In this document: piece after piece, positions 1 through 7,567 of the stretch
How the letters are laid out: each line of letters opens with the position of its first letter
Numbering within the stretch: the first letter of the stretch is position 1
Origin: an uncultured Bacteroidia bacterium
GTDB lineage: Bacteria > Bacteroidota > Bacteroidia > Bacteroidales > UBA932
NCBI GenBank assembly: GCA_902767465.1
Contig: CACXHM010000036.1
Location: forward strand, 1 to 24,696
Reading direction: 5' to 3'
Length of the DNA: 24,696 nt
Position numbers and translations under genes: made by a program
The notes under the pieces: generated by a model
The model's database searches: none
The model's input: only the letters and a program-made list of their open reading frames with translations
Told to the model about the DNA's origin: nothing

Positions 1-34
1 CAAAACGGTAAACCTGAAAAAAAACAGAAATAGA

Positions 35-65
35 TTTGGTTATTTAAAATAATTGTTTACCTTTG
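35..65 (+). promoter_or_regulatory. Promoter of the ABC-transporter/GntR operon
   Basis: TTTG at 35-38 and TACCTTTG at 58-65 are separated by 19 bases. This fits the Bacteroidota primary sigma consensus of a -33 TTTG/TTG and a -7 TAnnTTTG. The predicted transcription start is near base 69-72, giving a leader of about 20 bases before the ATG at 91. The spacing and match are seen; promoter activity is inferred. Confidence 0.8.
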
Positions 66-66
66 C

Positions 67-90
67 AGTGTACTATTAAACTAATACACT
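67..90. promoter_or_regulatory. Probable GntR (YtrA-type) operator
   Basis: An inverted repeat has half-sites AGTGTACTA (67-75) and TAATACACT (82-90) around a 6-base spacer; 8 of 9 positions match. It covers the expected transcription start and abuts the ATG at 91, an ideal place for repression. The operon's third gene encodes a YtrA-type GntR protein, a family that usually binds operators of this form upstream of its own ABC operon. The repeat is seen; the regulator-site pairing is inferred. Confidence 0.75.
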
Positions 91-921
91 ATGATAAAGG
101 TGAACAATATTTCTTTCAGCTACGGATCCGTGCCGTGTCTGGAGAAGATTTCCCTCTCTTTGGAAGAGGGAAAGATCTACGGACTGCTGGGGGAGAACGG
201 TGTGGGGAAAACCACGCTCCTGACCCTTCTCAGCGGTCTTAAGAATGTGCAACGAGGCAGCATAGATGTTGACGGCTTTGCTCCCTATGACAGGGAACCG
301 GACTTCCTTGCCGGTCAGTTCTATCTTCCGGATGAAGTCTGGGGTCCGAATGCCACGGCAATCTCTTTTGCAAGACAGAAGGGTATCTTTTGGCCGGACT
401 TTTCTGTTTCCAAGTTCTCTGAGATCATGAATATCTTCGAGATGGATACCAACCAGAAAATGGATGCCATGTCGGCTGGACAACTCAAAAAGACCTGGAT
501 TTCTTTCGCTTTGGCCTGCTCTACAAAGCACCTGTATCTCGATGAGCCTACTAACGGGCTTGACATCCCTTCGAAAGCGCAGTTCCGCAAAGCTATCATG
601 AATTATACCAGGGAAGATTCGATTATCGTGATTTCCACTCATCAGGTGAAAGATCTTGAAAACATAATCGATCCTATTATTATTCTCGATAAAAGGGATG
701 TTCTGTTGAATGCATCCGTGCAGGAGATTACCTCAAAACTCTTCTTTGACTACGGAACGGTCCTAAACCCGGACAGCCTCTATAGCGAACAGATTCCAGG
801 TGGATTCATACAAGTTCAGCATAATGTCACGGGAGAGGAGAGTAAACTGAATGTGGAGGCCCTCTTCAATACAGTACATAAACATAAAGAACTCGTCAAA
901 GGTATTTTCAGCCATGAATAA
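91..921 (+). CDS. ABC transporter ATP-binding protein
   Basis: This 276-residue cytoplasmic ATPase should power the membrane protein encoded next. The Walker A motif is GENGVGKT (34-41), the signature is the variant MSAGQ (127-131), Walker B is LYLDEP (148-153) and the switch histidine is H184. The usual Q-loop glutamine appears replaced by an acidic residue (LPDE, about 79-82), as in many YtrB-like ATPases. About 70 residues follow the nucleotide-binding core. The stop overlaps the next gene's start by 8 bases, so translation is probably coupled. It is first in a three-gene operon ending with a GntR repressor, and the operator directly precedes its ATG. The substrate cannot be told; self-regulated cassettes of this layout in other bacteria often respond to cell-envelope stress or peptide antibiotics. 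Confidence 0.9.
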   Translation: MIKVNNISFSYGSVPCLEKISLSLEEGKIYGLLGENGVGKTTLLTLLSGLKNVQRGSIDVDGFAPYDREPDFLAGQFYLPDEVWGPNATAISFARQKGIFWPDFSVSKFSEIMNIFEMDTNQKMDAMSAGQLKKTWISFALACSTKHLYLDEPTNGLDIPSKAQFRKAIMNYTREDSIIVISTHQVKDLENIIDPIIILDKRDVLLNASVQEITSKLFFDYGTVLNPDSLYSEQIPGGFIQVQHNVTGEESKLNVEALFNTVHKHKELVKGIFSHE

Positions 922-1711
922 GATATTTGATTTCAAGAGGTTCGGGAAGTATTTCTGCTTTGACCTTGTATCTGCCTGGCAGAGATCCGGTGTCACACTT
1001 CTCGCTATAGCCTGCCTTCCTGTTTGGATATTTGCGATACATCAGTTGTTTGGCCTTATTTTCGGCGGTCAATTCGGCTCGTTCGGCATAGGCGGAATCG
1101 CTGCGGCATACATAAGCTCGTTCTTTTTTGCCGTCATCGCATTCCCGGTGCAGAATTACGGACATCTTACCGATAAGAAGGCCGGTTCCGACTGGCTGAT
1201 GCTGCCCGCCTCCCGATTGGAAAAATTTGCTTCCGTGCTGCTCATAACCTGCGTGGTTGTTCCGCTGGTATGGTTTGCCGTTATCGTTGCATGTGACGGA
1301 CTGCTTTCACTGTTGTTCAATACCTATCCTGCGATGGGTCTTCCCAAGATGATGGACGGCCTTGGATCGGTGCTCGCTGAATTCCATTCCGAAAACGTCA
1401 GTTTCGCGGTCGGAGGCCCCTGGGCCATATATCTAAGCTGGTGTGCGGATATCCTGGTCTTTACGCTTGGAGCGATGTACTTCCGCAAACACAAGGTGGT
1501 GTATACTTTCCTGTCGCTTTTTGCTCTCGGACTGCTGATGACCATGGCTTTGGGCATACTTTTCAACGGGAACATGCATATCAGCCCGGAGGATATTAAT
1601 GAAGACAGTCTGATGCATACACTTAATGCCGTGGTATATACTCTCTATGTGGTAGAGTTTGTCGTGCTGGATCTGGCTATTTTCTTCAGAATTAAAACTT
1701 TAAAGCATTAA
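914..1711 (+). CDS. ABC transporter membrane protein (ABC-2-like)
   Basis: A 265-residue hydrophobic protein, probably the permease partner of the ATPase before it. I see about six membrane segments, separated by short polar loops. The start at 914 (MNKIFDFKRFGKYF) was chosen because it gives the 8-base overlap with the upstream stop; an in-frame extension to 851 would lie wholly inside the ATPase gene and begin with unlike residues. Only three bases separate its stop from the GntR gene. No sequence motif identifies a substrate, and the family call rests on topology and operon position. Confidence 0.75.
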   Translation: MNKIFDFKRFGKYFCFDLVSAWQRSGVTLLAIACLPVWIFAIHQLFGLIFGGQFGSFGIGGIAAAYISSFFFAVIAFPVQNYGHLTDKKAGSDWLMLPASRLEKFASVLLITCVVVPLVWFAVIVACDGLLSLLFNTYPAMGLPKMMDGLGSVLAEFHSENVSFAVGGPWAIYLSWCADILVFTLGAMYFRKHKVVYTFLSLFALGLLMTMALGILFNGNMHISPEDINEDSLMHTLNAVVYTLYVVEFVVLDLAIFFRIKTLKH

Positions 1712-1714
1712 GCT

Positions 1715-2062
1715 ATGGAATTCGACGCTAACCGCCCGATATATCTGCAGATAGCCGATGCGATTTGCAACAGTATCCTGCAGGGGAAACTGAAGGAGGA
1801 GGACAGACTCCCTTCGGTTCGTGAATACGGAGCCCAGATAGGTGTCAATCCCAACACTGTGGCACGTACATACGATGCCCTCACCGAACAGGGCATCATC
1901 TACAACAAGCGGGGGATCGGTTTTTTTGTATGCAAAAAAGCTGCTCAGACCATCCGAAAAGTCGAAAAAGAAAAATTTTTACAGGAAGAACTCCCAAAAA
2001 TTGCAAAAAAGGCACGGCTTTTGGATATAGATATAGACGACATAATTAAACTTTTTGCGTAA
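1715..2062 (+). CDS. GntR family transcriptional regulator, YtrA subfamily
   Basis: A 115-residue regulator with the N-terminal GntR winged helix (about residues 7-72): the pattern PIYLQIADAI, LPSVREYGAQIGVNPNTV and then the wing GIGFFV. The tail of only about 40 residues has no ligand-binding fold of FadR or UTRA size, which is the mark of the YtrA subfamily. These proteins normally repress their own ABC operon. The inverted repeat at 67-90 is the obvious target. It is the last gene of the operon, followed 10 bases later by a strong terminator hairpin. Confidence 0.92.
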   Translation: MEFDANRPIYLQIADAICNSILQGKLKEEDRLPSVREYGAQIGVNPNTVARTYDALTEQGIIYNKRGIGFFVCKKAAQTIRKVEKEKFLQEELPKIAKKARLLDIDIDDIIKLFA

Positions 2063-2072
2063 AACTATACTT

Positions 2073-2109
2073 CATAAAGTCCGGCCGTGAGGTCGGGCTT
2101 TATGATTTT
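2073..2109 (+). terminator. Rho-independent terminator after the GntR gene
   Basis: A 14-bp stem joins 2073-2086 with 2091-2104 (two G-T wobbles, no mismatches) around the loop GTGA, followed by ATTTTT at 2105-2109ff. It lies between two convergent genes. On the minus strand the hairpin is followed by only a weak T-rich stretch, so it may also end the PPDK-like transcript, less efficiently. Confidence 0.88.
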
Positions 2110-2136
2110 TCCGAAAACCAGCCTTCGATCCTGGAA

Positions 2137-5049
2137 TTACAGTTTCAGCATTGCGCGGTTTTCGCGGCCGTCCACGCAGGCCTGCAGTTCAGTATCAAGC
2201 CGGATGTGACGGAGAAAAACGCTTTCTTCGCAGGCGGGCAGTTTTTCCAGAACATCAAAATCAATAAAGTCTTTGGGCCGTGACCAGGGATCTACGCTGA
2301 TGTATCCGGCGTTGAAGGAGGTCAGGTTCTGGAAGAAGTGGGAACCCTGGCTGGGATCGACGCGGAAATCCGGCAACGAACATTCTATCAGGGCCTTGGC
2401 CTCGGAAATGTCGCTCCATACCACCGGTACTCCCAGGGTCGGGATGCAGGAACCCCATCTTCCGTAACCAATGAGGACATAGCCGCGTCCCTCATCGCGA
2501 AGATGCGCGTTCAGCGCCTTCAGCTCTGCGGCAATCTCCCGTGTGCGCATTTTGTCGAAAGCATTCTTCTTGAGATACACGATGTCCTTTATTCCTCGCA
2601 TCCATCCTGTTCCAAGCGCGCAGCTGGAACGGATGAAAGCTCCGCTGTCGTCTATCTTCCGCCAGTCCACTTCGGTGTTGAGACTGTCCGATGAAATTGG
2701 ACGGATCTGCAGCAGATCGAAAATGCCTGCATCCACGTCGGCGGCGAACTCAATCTCTACGCTGCTCTTCATTTCGGTCTGGGCAATCTGCAGCAGTTCC
2801 CGAAGTATTCCGGCAAGAGGAAAAGTGTTATAGCGCAGTATGTGGGAGAAAGTGACGAATTTGGGCCCCTGAATAGAAGGGGAGTCGACCATGCGCTGGT
2901 TTTGCAAGTCGTAGGTGGAAACCACCTTTGAAAACTCGCGGAAGCGTCCGCAATCGGCGATCGGGATTCTTTCAAGGTTCACCGCGTCATCTACCGAGGT
3001 CTTGAACTTGCCCGGAAGAAGATTGAGCGCATACATTACCTGTTGGGTGTCGCGCATGGTGAGTTCGGGTGTAGATGTCTGGATGACGTTCCGGGGGTAG
3101 TGCGGGCTGAAACGCAGCACCTGTTCACCGTCAACTACCGCTTTGCCTAGACCGAAAGCAATCTTTGCGATGCCTTCTTCGGCTTTTTCGTGTCCGACGG
3201 GATAGAAATTGACCGAACGAGCCACTCCGGATAGGGTAGGGAAGAAGAACCCTTCATCTTCGCTTCCGCAGAGTTCCTGGAGGATGATTCCCATCTTTTC
3301 TTCGGATATGACGTTGGCCGTAGCGGTGATATAACCTCTGGACGATGCAAAATAAACAGATGCATATACGCTTTTTATTGCGTTGCCAAGAAGCCTGAGC
3401 TGCTGGTCTTCATTTTCGGTACGAGGTATCATATATGTTGAATATACCCCGGCAAAAGGCTGATAATAAGAATCTTCTAGTTTTGAGGAGGATCGTACTG
3501 CAAGGGGCCTCGTTACTTGTCGGAGGAAAACCCTCAGAGAGTCCATCAAATCCTGTGGGAGAGTGGAAGACACGAACTGTGTAAGCAGTTCGCTGTCGGA
3601 TACATCGGAGTTGATGACATACTGCAGGCCGTTTTCAAGGATGAACCGGTCGAAGTATTCGGTTGATATGACCAGCGTGCGGGGAACGGTCAAGCGGACG
3701 TTCTCCCATTTGTCATACAGGTTGTATTTGTACAACAGGTGGCCTAAAAAAGCAAGTCCGCGGGCTTTTCCGCCTATGGACCCTTCTCCGATGCGGGCGA
3801 ATCCTATTGTGTCGTTGTAGGTCTCGGGATTAAACCTGGCCACGACTCCGAGCCCCTGGGCAAGACGATAGTCGTGAATAAGTTTTACAGCCGTTGACCG
3901 GAAATGCTCGGTTGAAGAGAATGTGCCATTCTTAAGTTTGTTGCCTACAGAGAAAATACCCCTTGCAAGCAACCATCGGGACACATAATTCTTAGCCCGC
4001 ATGGCGGTAAGCGTTGCTTCCGGAAGTTCGGAGATGATCTTCTCCGCGCCCTGAAGGTCGGTGGCTCTCCATGTATGATGCTGTGCCGAAACCATGAAAT
4101 CGCCAAAGCCAAACTCGCGTCCGATATATTCTCCAAGGTCATGCGTGAGGGTCTTTGAACGCTTCATAAGGAAGCCGGCACCCAGGCTCTCTGCGACGCT
4201 GCGCATGCTTTCCTGCGAAGATTGCATCAGTATTGGCATTTTCGGAACTTCGCTCCTGATACGTTTGCAGAGATCCACCCCTGCATCCAGTTTTTCATCT
4301 GCGGACCGGTCTCCCCTGTGAAGAACGAAACCTATGTCGGAGATGACACCGAGCAACTGCTCCTTATATCGTTCGAAAAGCTGTACTGCATCATCGTAGT
4401 TTGTGGCCATCAGGATTTTCGGCCGGGCGCGCTTTCGGAAAATCTGCTGGTCTTCATTGAGAGCGTCCTTGAGAGCAGCCACGTTCTGCTGCAGCACAAG
4501 TTTGTACAACAGTGGCAGATAACTTGAATAATATCGGACAGAATCTTCTATCAGCAGTATGCACTGTACCCCTTGCGAGAGGATATCATCATCTGCGTTC
4601 AAACTGTCTTCCAGAAGTTTGATGATGGCTATTATGAGATCGGTGGAGCCGCTCCAGCAGAAAATATAGTCGATGCAACTGCGGTCCTGTTCTTCCATTT
4701 TCCGGTAAACTTCCTTCGAGTATGAAGTGAGAAGTACGAAAGGGGTATCAGGTGCGCACTCCTTCATCTGCTTTGAGAAGTTGTACACATCTGCAGAACC
4801 GACATTGTACATAGTGATTACGAGGTCGAAGGATTCGCCCCCGTTAACGAGTTCGAGCGCTTCGGTGGGCGTTTCAACGCGGCGGAACACCGGGGGATTC
4901 GACAGATTAAGTTCAGAGTATTCCCGTGAGATCCTGGCATCGAGCCTTCCGTCCTCTTCGAGTGAAAAATTATCGTAATTGTTGCATACCAAAAGTATCT
5001 TGCGGATACGGGTTGCCATCAAAGAGATGTTGTCTGAGTTTACCTGCAT
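2137..5049 (-). CDS. Two-receiver / PPDK N-terminal (ATP-grasp) fusion protein
   Basis: A 970-residue cytoplasmic protein of a family known in Bacteroidales, often labelled PEP synthase or pyruvate phosphate dikinase. The first receiver-like domain (about 15-150) lacks the acidic pocket. The second (about 160-320) keeps E168-D169, a phospho-acceptor candidate D237, S277-S278 and K296. The PPDK N-terminal ATP-binding region (about 420-790) has GGK at 426-428, RSS at 519-521, E525-D526, FAGVY at 532-536 and QIRP at 781-784. A C-terminal segment (about 805-970) is unassigned. The swivelling phosphohistidine domain and the PEP/pyruvate TIM barrel are absent, so ordinary PEP synthesis is unlikely. 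An alternative start at 5019 would leave a longer leader after the predicted promoter. Family membership is firm; function is unknown. Confidence 0.85.
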   Translation of the reverse strand: MQVNSDNISLMATRIRKILLVCNNYDNFSLEEDGRLDARISREYSELNLSNPPVFRRVETPTEALELVNGGESFDLVITMYNVGSADVYNFSKQMKECAPDTPFVLLTSYSKEVYRKMEEQDRSCIDYIFCWSGSTDLIIAIIKLLEDSLNADDDILSQGVQCILLIEDSVRYYSSYLPLLYKLVLQQNVAALKDALNEDQQIFRKRARPKILMATNYDDAVQLFERYKEQLLGVISDIGFVLHRGDRSADEKLDAGVDLCKRIRSEVPKMPILMQSSQESMRSVAESLGAGFLMKRSKTLTHDLGEYIGREFGFGDFMVSAQHHTWRATDLQGAEKIISELPEATLTAMRAKNYVSRWLLARGIFSVGNKLKNGTFSSTEHFRSTAVKLIHDYRLAQGLGVVARFNPETYNDTIGFARIGEGSIGGKARGLAFLGHLLYKYNLYDKWENVRLTVPRTLVISTEYFDRFILENGLQYVINSDVSDSELLTQFVSSTLPQDLMDSLRVFLRQVTRPLAVRSSSKLEDSYYQPFAGVYSTYMIPRTENEDQQLRLLGNAIKSVYASVYFASSRGYITATANVISEEKMGIILQELCGSEDEGFFFPTLSGVARSVNFYPVGHEKAEEGIAKIAFGLGKAVVDGEQVLRFSPHYPRNVIQTSTPELTMRDTQQVMYALNLLPGKFKTSVDDAVNLERIPIADCGRFREFSKVVSTYDLQNQRMVDSPSIQGPKFVTFSHILRYNTFPLAGILRELLQIAQTEMKSSVEIEFAADVDAGIFDLLQIRPISSDSLNTEVDWRKIDDSGAFIRSSCALGTGWMRGIKDIVYLKKNAFDKMRTREIAAELKALNAHLRDEGRGYVLIGYGRWGSCIPTLGVPVVWSDISEAKALIECSLPDFRVDPSQGSHFFQNLTSFNAGYISVDPWSRPKDFIDFDVLEKLPACEESVFLRHIRLDTELQACVDGRENRAMLKL

Positions 5050-5056
5050 GATGGTA

Positions 5057-5064
5057 CAAAGATA
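5057..5064 (-). promoter_or_regulatory. Predicted -7 box for the receiver/PPDK-like gene
   Basis: Read on the minus strand this is TATCTTTG, matching TAnnTTTG. Transcription would begin about 5053, only about four bases before the ATG at 5049, or about 34 before the alternative ATG at 5019. No clear -33 TTG is seen. Confidence 0.55.
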
Positions 5065-5073
5065 AAAAATAAT

Positions 5074-5081
5074 TATATTTG
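5074..5081 (+). promoter_or_regulatory. Predicted -7 box for the acyltransferase operon
   Basis: TATATTTG matches TAnnTTTG and lies 12 bases before the ATG at 5094, implying a leader of under ten bases. It is back-to-back with the minus-strand box at 5057-5064. No clear -33 element is seen. Confidence 0.55.
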
Positions 5082-5093
5082 CTGATTGTTACT

Positions 5094-6905
5094 ATGACCA
5101 AGACCGAAATTAAACCTGTAATTCTCGATGTCCCGGATCTGCAAAAGGCCCTAGGCCTCAAGGGATTCTTCGGGAAATGTGCAGCCCGTGTAGCCTACAA
5201 CGTGCTGGAACTGGGGAAAATTAATCGTATTTATTCGCAGTATAATAATACTTTCGGACCCGATTTCTCCGAGAATATCCTGAAGGCTGTCGGAGTCAGT
5301 TACGATATTCCGGAAGAGCAACTCCGGTATATACCTGCAGAGGGGGGATTCATTACCGTATCCAATCATCATTACGGAAGCATAGACGGGATGATCCTGA
5401 GCGCGGTAATCGGTTCCAGGCGTGCGGATTACAAGATACTTACGACATTCCTTCTTACCTTGCTTCCTACGTTGAAAGACAGTTTCATTCCCGTTGACAA
5501 TTTCTCTGCCGGCGGGGTCAGGAGCATCACGGGCATTCGTGCCGCTCTCGAGCATCTTGAAGGAAACCATCCGCTGGGACTCTTCCCGGCAGGAGAAGTT
5601 GCCACCTGGCACGGCAAGGGACATACTGTCACCGACATCCCTTGGGCGGAGAACATTATCAAAATGGTTAAGAAATCCGGCATGCCGGTCATCCCCATTT
5701 ATTTCGAAGGACAGAATTCCACGCTCTTCCATCTGCTCGGAAAGATTCATCCTCGCCTGAGGACGATTCGGCTCGTGCATGAAATGCTTAATAAAAAGGG
5801 ACGTTGTGTAAAGGTGCGTATCGGAAAGCCCATCCAGCCCTCCGATTTTGCCGAAATGGATGTACAGACGCTTGGCAGGTATTTGAGAAACAGGTGCTAT
5901 GCCCTAGAGGTACAATGCTCTCAATTTGAAAGTGAGAACGCTCAAAACACTGCCGAGGCGATTGCCGAACCGGTTCCTGCCGAACAGCTGCGCTCGGAGA
6001 TAGCAGCTTCGAAAGACAAGATGCTTTGCGAAGTAGGAGATTACAGGGTGTATCTTTTCCGGGAGAGCGAGGCTCCGGCATTAATGAAAGAAGTCGCCAG
6101 GCTTCGTGAGGAGACATTCCGTGCCGTCGGTGAAGGTACGGGGCACAGTGACGATACAGACAAGTATGATTCGTATTATCATCAGATGCTTCTTTGGAAC
6201 GTCCCTAACGGGGAAATCGTGGGCGCATACCGTCTTGGTTTCGGAAAAGAGATAGTGAACGAGCACGGGGGTGTGGATGGGTTCTACACTGCGAGTCTCT
6301 TCCGTTATCAGGATGGTGCTGAACCCGTCCTCAGTCTTGCCATGGAACTCGGACGTTCATTTATCGTTAAAAAGTACCAGAGGGAAATCCATCCGCTCCG
6401 GCTTCTGTTTACCGGACTTACGCTCTCCACATTGAAATGTCCTGAACTGCAGTACTACGCCGGCCCCGTGAGCATCAGCAATGACCTGCCCGATTTCTAT
6501 AAGAGTCTTGCCGTTCATTATCTATGCAGGGATTTTTCGCTTCCCGAAGCTGAAAAGGTGGCGGTCCCTACACATGGGTTCGTCCCTGATTTCCTTTCTG
6601 TCGATCCGGACGCTCTTCTGCAGATACCGAGGAATAGTGTTGATATGCTCGACCGCCTTATCGCCGACCTTTCGGGTGGAAAATATCATCTCCCGGTGCT
6701 CTTCCGCAAGTATTTTTCGTTCGGTTCCAAATTGGTATGCTTCAACGTCGATCCGGATTTTTCCGACAGTTTGGACGGGCTTATCGTGCTGCGTTTCAGC
6801 GATGTTCCCCATCAGACGCTTCGTTCAATCCTCCGCGGCCTTCCTGAAGATCTGCAGGACAAGGTCTGGGAACATTTCTACGGGATTCCCCGCGGTGAGG
6901 CATGA
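5094..6905 (+). CDS. Fused PlsC-like and OlsB-like bifunctional acyltransferase
   Basis: A 603-residue protein joining two acyltransferases. The N-terminal half (about 80-260) is a PlsC/LPLAT domain: HHYGSID gives the H-x4-D motif (H93, D98), and FPAGE at 164-168 is the acceptor-binding block. The C-terminal half (about 315-500) resembles the OlsB/hemolysin-type GNAT N-acyltransferases: LREETFR (338-344), DKYDSYYHQMLLW, EIVGAYR and ELGRSFI (418-424). Fused enzymes of this kind (OlsF type) make ornithine lipids, and related separate genes make glycine lipids in Bacteroides. The expected role is N-acylation of an amino acid with a 3-hydroxy fatty acid, then O-acylation. Start 5094 is the ATG; a TTG five codons earlier lies inside the promoter. 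The gene overlaps the next by ATGA. Fusion is seen; the head group is not predictable. Confidence 0.85.
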   Translation: MTKTEIKPVILDVPDLQKALGLKGFFGKCAARVAYNVLELGKINRIYSQYNNTFGPDFSENILKAVGVSYDIPEEQLRYIPAEGGFITVSNHHYGSIDGMILSAVIGSRRADYKILTTFLLTLLPTLKDSFIPVDNFSAGGVRSITGIRAALEHLEGNHPLGLFPAGEVATWHGKGHTVTDIPWAENIIKMVKKSGMPVIPIYFEGQNSTLFHLLGKIHPRLRTIRLVHEMLNKKGRCVKVRIGKPIQPSDFAEMDVQTLGRYLRNRCYALEVQCSQFESENAQNTAEAIAEPVPAEQLRSEIAASKDKMLCEVGDYRVYLFRESEAPALMKEVARLREETFRAVGEGTGHSDDTDKYDSYYHQMLLWNVPNGEIVGAYRLGFGKEIVNEHGGVDGFYTASLFRYQDGAEPVLSLAMELGRSFIVKKYQREIHPLRLLFTGLTLSTLKCPELQYYAGPVSISNDLPDFYKSLAVHYLCRDFSLPEAEKVAVPTHGFVPDFLSVDPDALLQIPRNSVDMLDRLIADLSGGKYHLPVLFRKYFSFGSKLVCFNVDPDFSDSLDGLIVLRFSDVPHQTLRSILRGLPEDLQDKVWEHFYGIPRGEA

Positions 6906-7567
6906 ACAGTCCGGCGTGGGTATATCTTTTAGGACTTGCAGGAATGGGGGTTTACGGCCTCCGTATCCTTATTCAGTGGTATCTTTCCGAGAAATCCCAG
7001 GAGGTGCAGTCTCCCGGCATTTATTGGGTGCTTAGCAGCCTCGGGGCTATTATCCTTTACCTGTATGGCTGGTTCAGAAAGGATTTTTCAATTATTTTCG
7101 GAGAGAGCATAGGGTATTACATCTATATGTGGAATATAGGTATCATGGGTCTTTACAAAAAAGTTCCCAAAATTCTTATAGTCCTTCAGGCACTTTTCCC
7201 TGTCGTGATACTGGCGCTGATAGCCAAGGACATACCTTCGTTCGTGAATACTTTTCTCAATAATGAATACGTGCCGCACGGCCTTATTCTATTCGGGGTG
7301 CTGGCTCAGTTCGTGTATGAAATCCGGTCGGTTTACCAGCTTGTGTACAGTTACAGGCGAAAACAGTCTGTGCTTCCTCTCGGCCATTGGATTCTTGCCG
7401 TGATCGGTTCAAGCATGATCATAATTTACGGTGTCATACGGCATGACTGGGTGCTTGCCATAGGGCAGTTTTCGATAGTGTTCTCAATAAGGAACCTTAT
7501 GATTTGCATTGCTTCCATGAGGCATCAGAAAGTAATTATCAATAACAGTAAATACAATGAAGATTAA
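6902..7567 (+). CDS. LABN-domain membrane protein (duplicated)
   Basis: A 221-residue integral membrane protein built from two copies of the lipid-A-biosynthesis N-terminal (LABN) domain. The first copy (about 12-85) has GLRILIQWYLSEK, then the SPGIYWVLSSLG segment and a YGWFRKD loop. The second (about 135-210) has QFVYEIRSVYQLVYSYRRK, then LPLGHWILAVIGS and YGVIRHDW. LABN occurs fused to or near lipid A glycosyltransferases and in stand-alone lipid-associated membrane proteins; its biochemical role is unsettled. Its ATG overlaps the acyltransferase stop (ATGA) and its end overlaps the next gene by 11 bases, so all three are translationally coupled. A role in placing or moving envelope lipids is inferred from the neighbours. 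Confidence 0.85.
   Translation: MNSPAWVYLLGLAGMGVYGLRILIQWYLSEKSQEVQSPGIYWVLSSLGAIILYLYGWFRKDFSIIFGESIGYYIYMWNIGIMGLYKKVPKILIVLQALFPVVILALIAKDIPSFVNTFLNNEYVPHGLILFGVLAQFVYEIRSVYQLVYSYRRKQSVLPLGHWILAVIGSSMIIIYGVIRHDWVLAIGQFSIVFSIRNLMICIASMRHQKVIINNSKYNED

Noticed and set aside
2137..5049. Naming the large fusion protein as PEP synthase or PPDK
   Set aside because: The phosphohistidine motif and the PEP/pyruvate-binding barrel are not present, so the standard reaction is not supported.
5151..5780. Long minus-strand open frame (209 codons)
   Set aside because: It lies wholly antisense to the fused acyltransferase, whose motifs are clear, and its translation has no recognisable domain.
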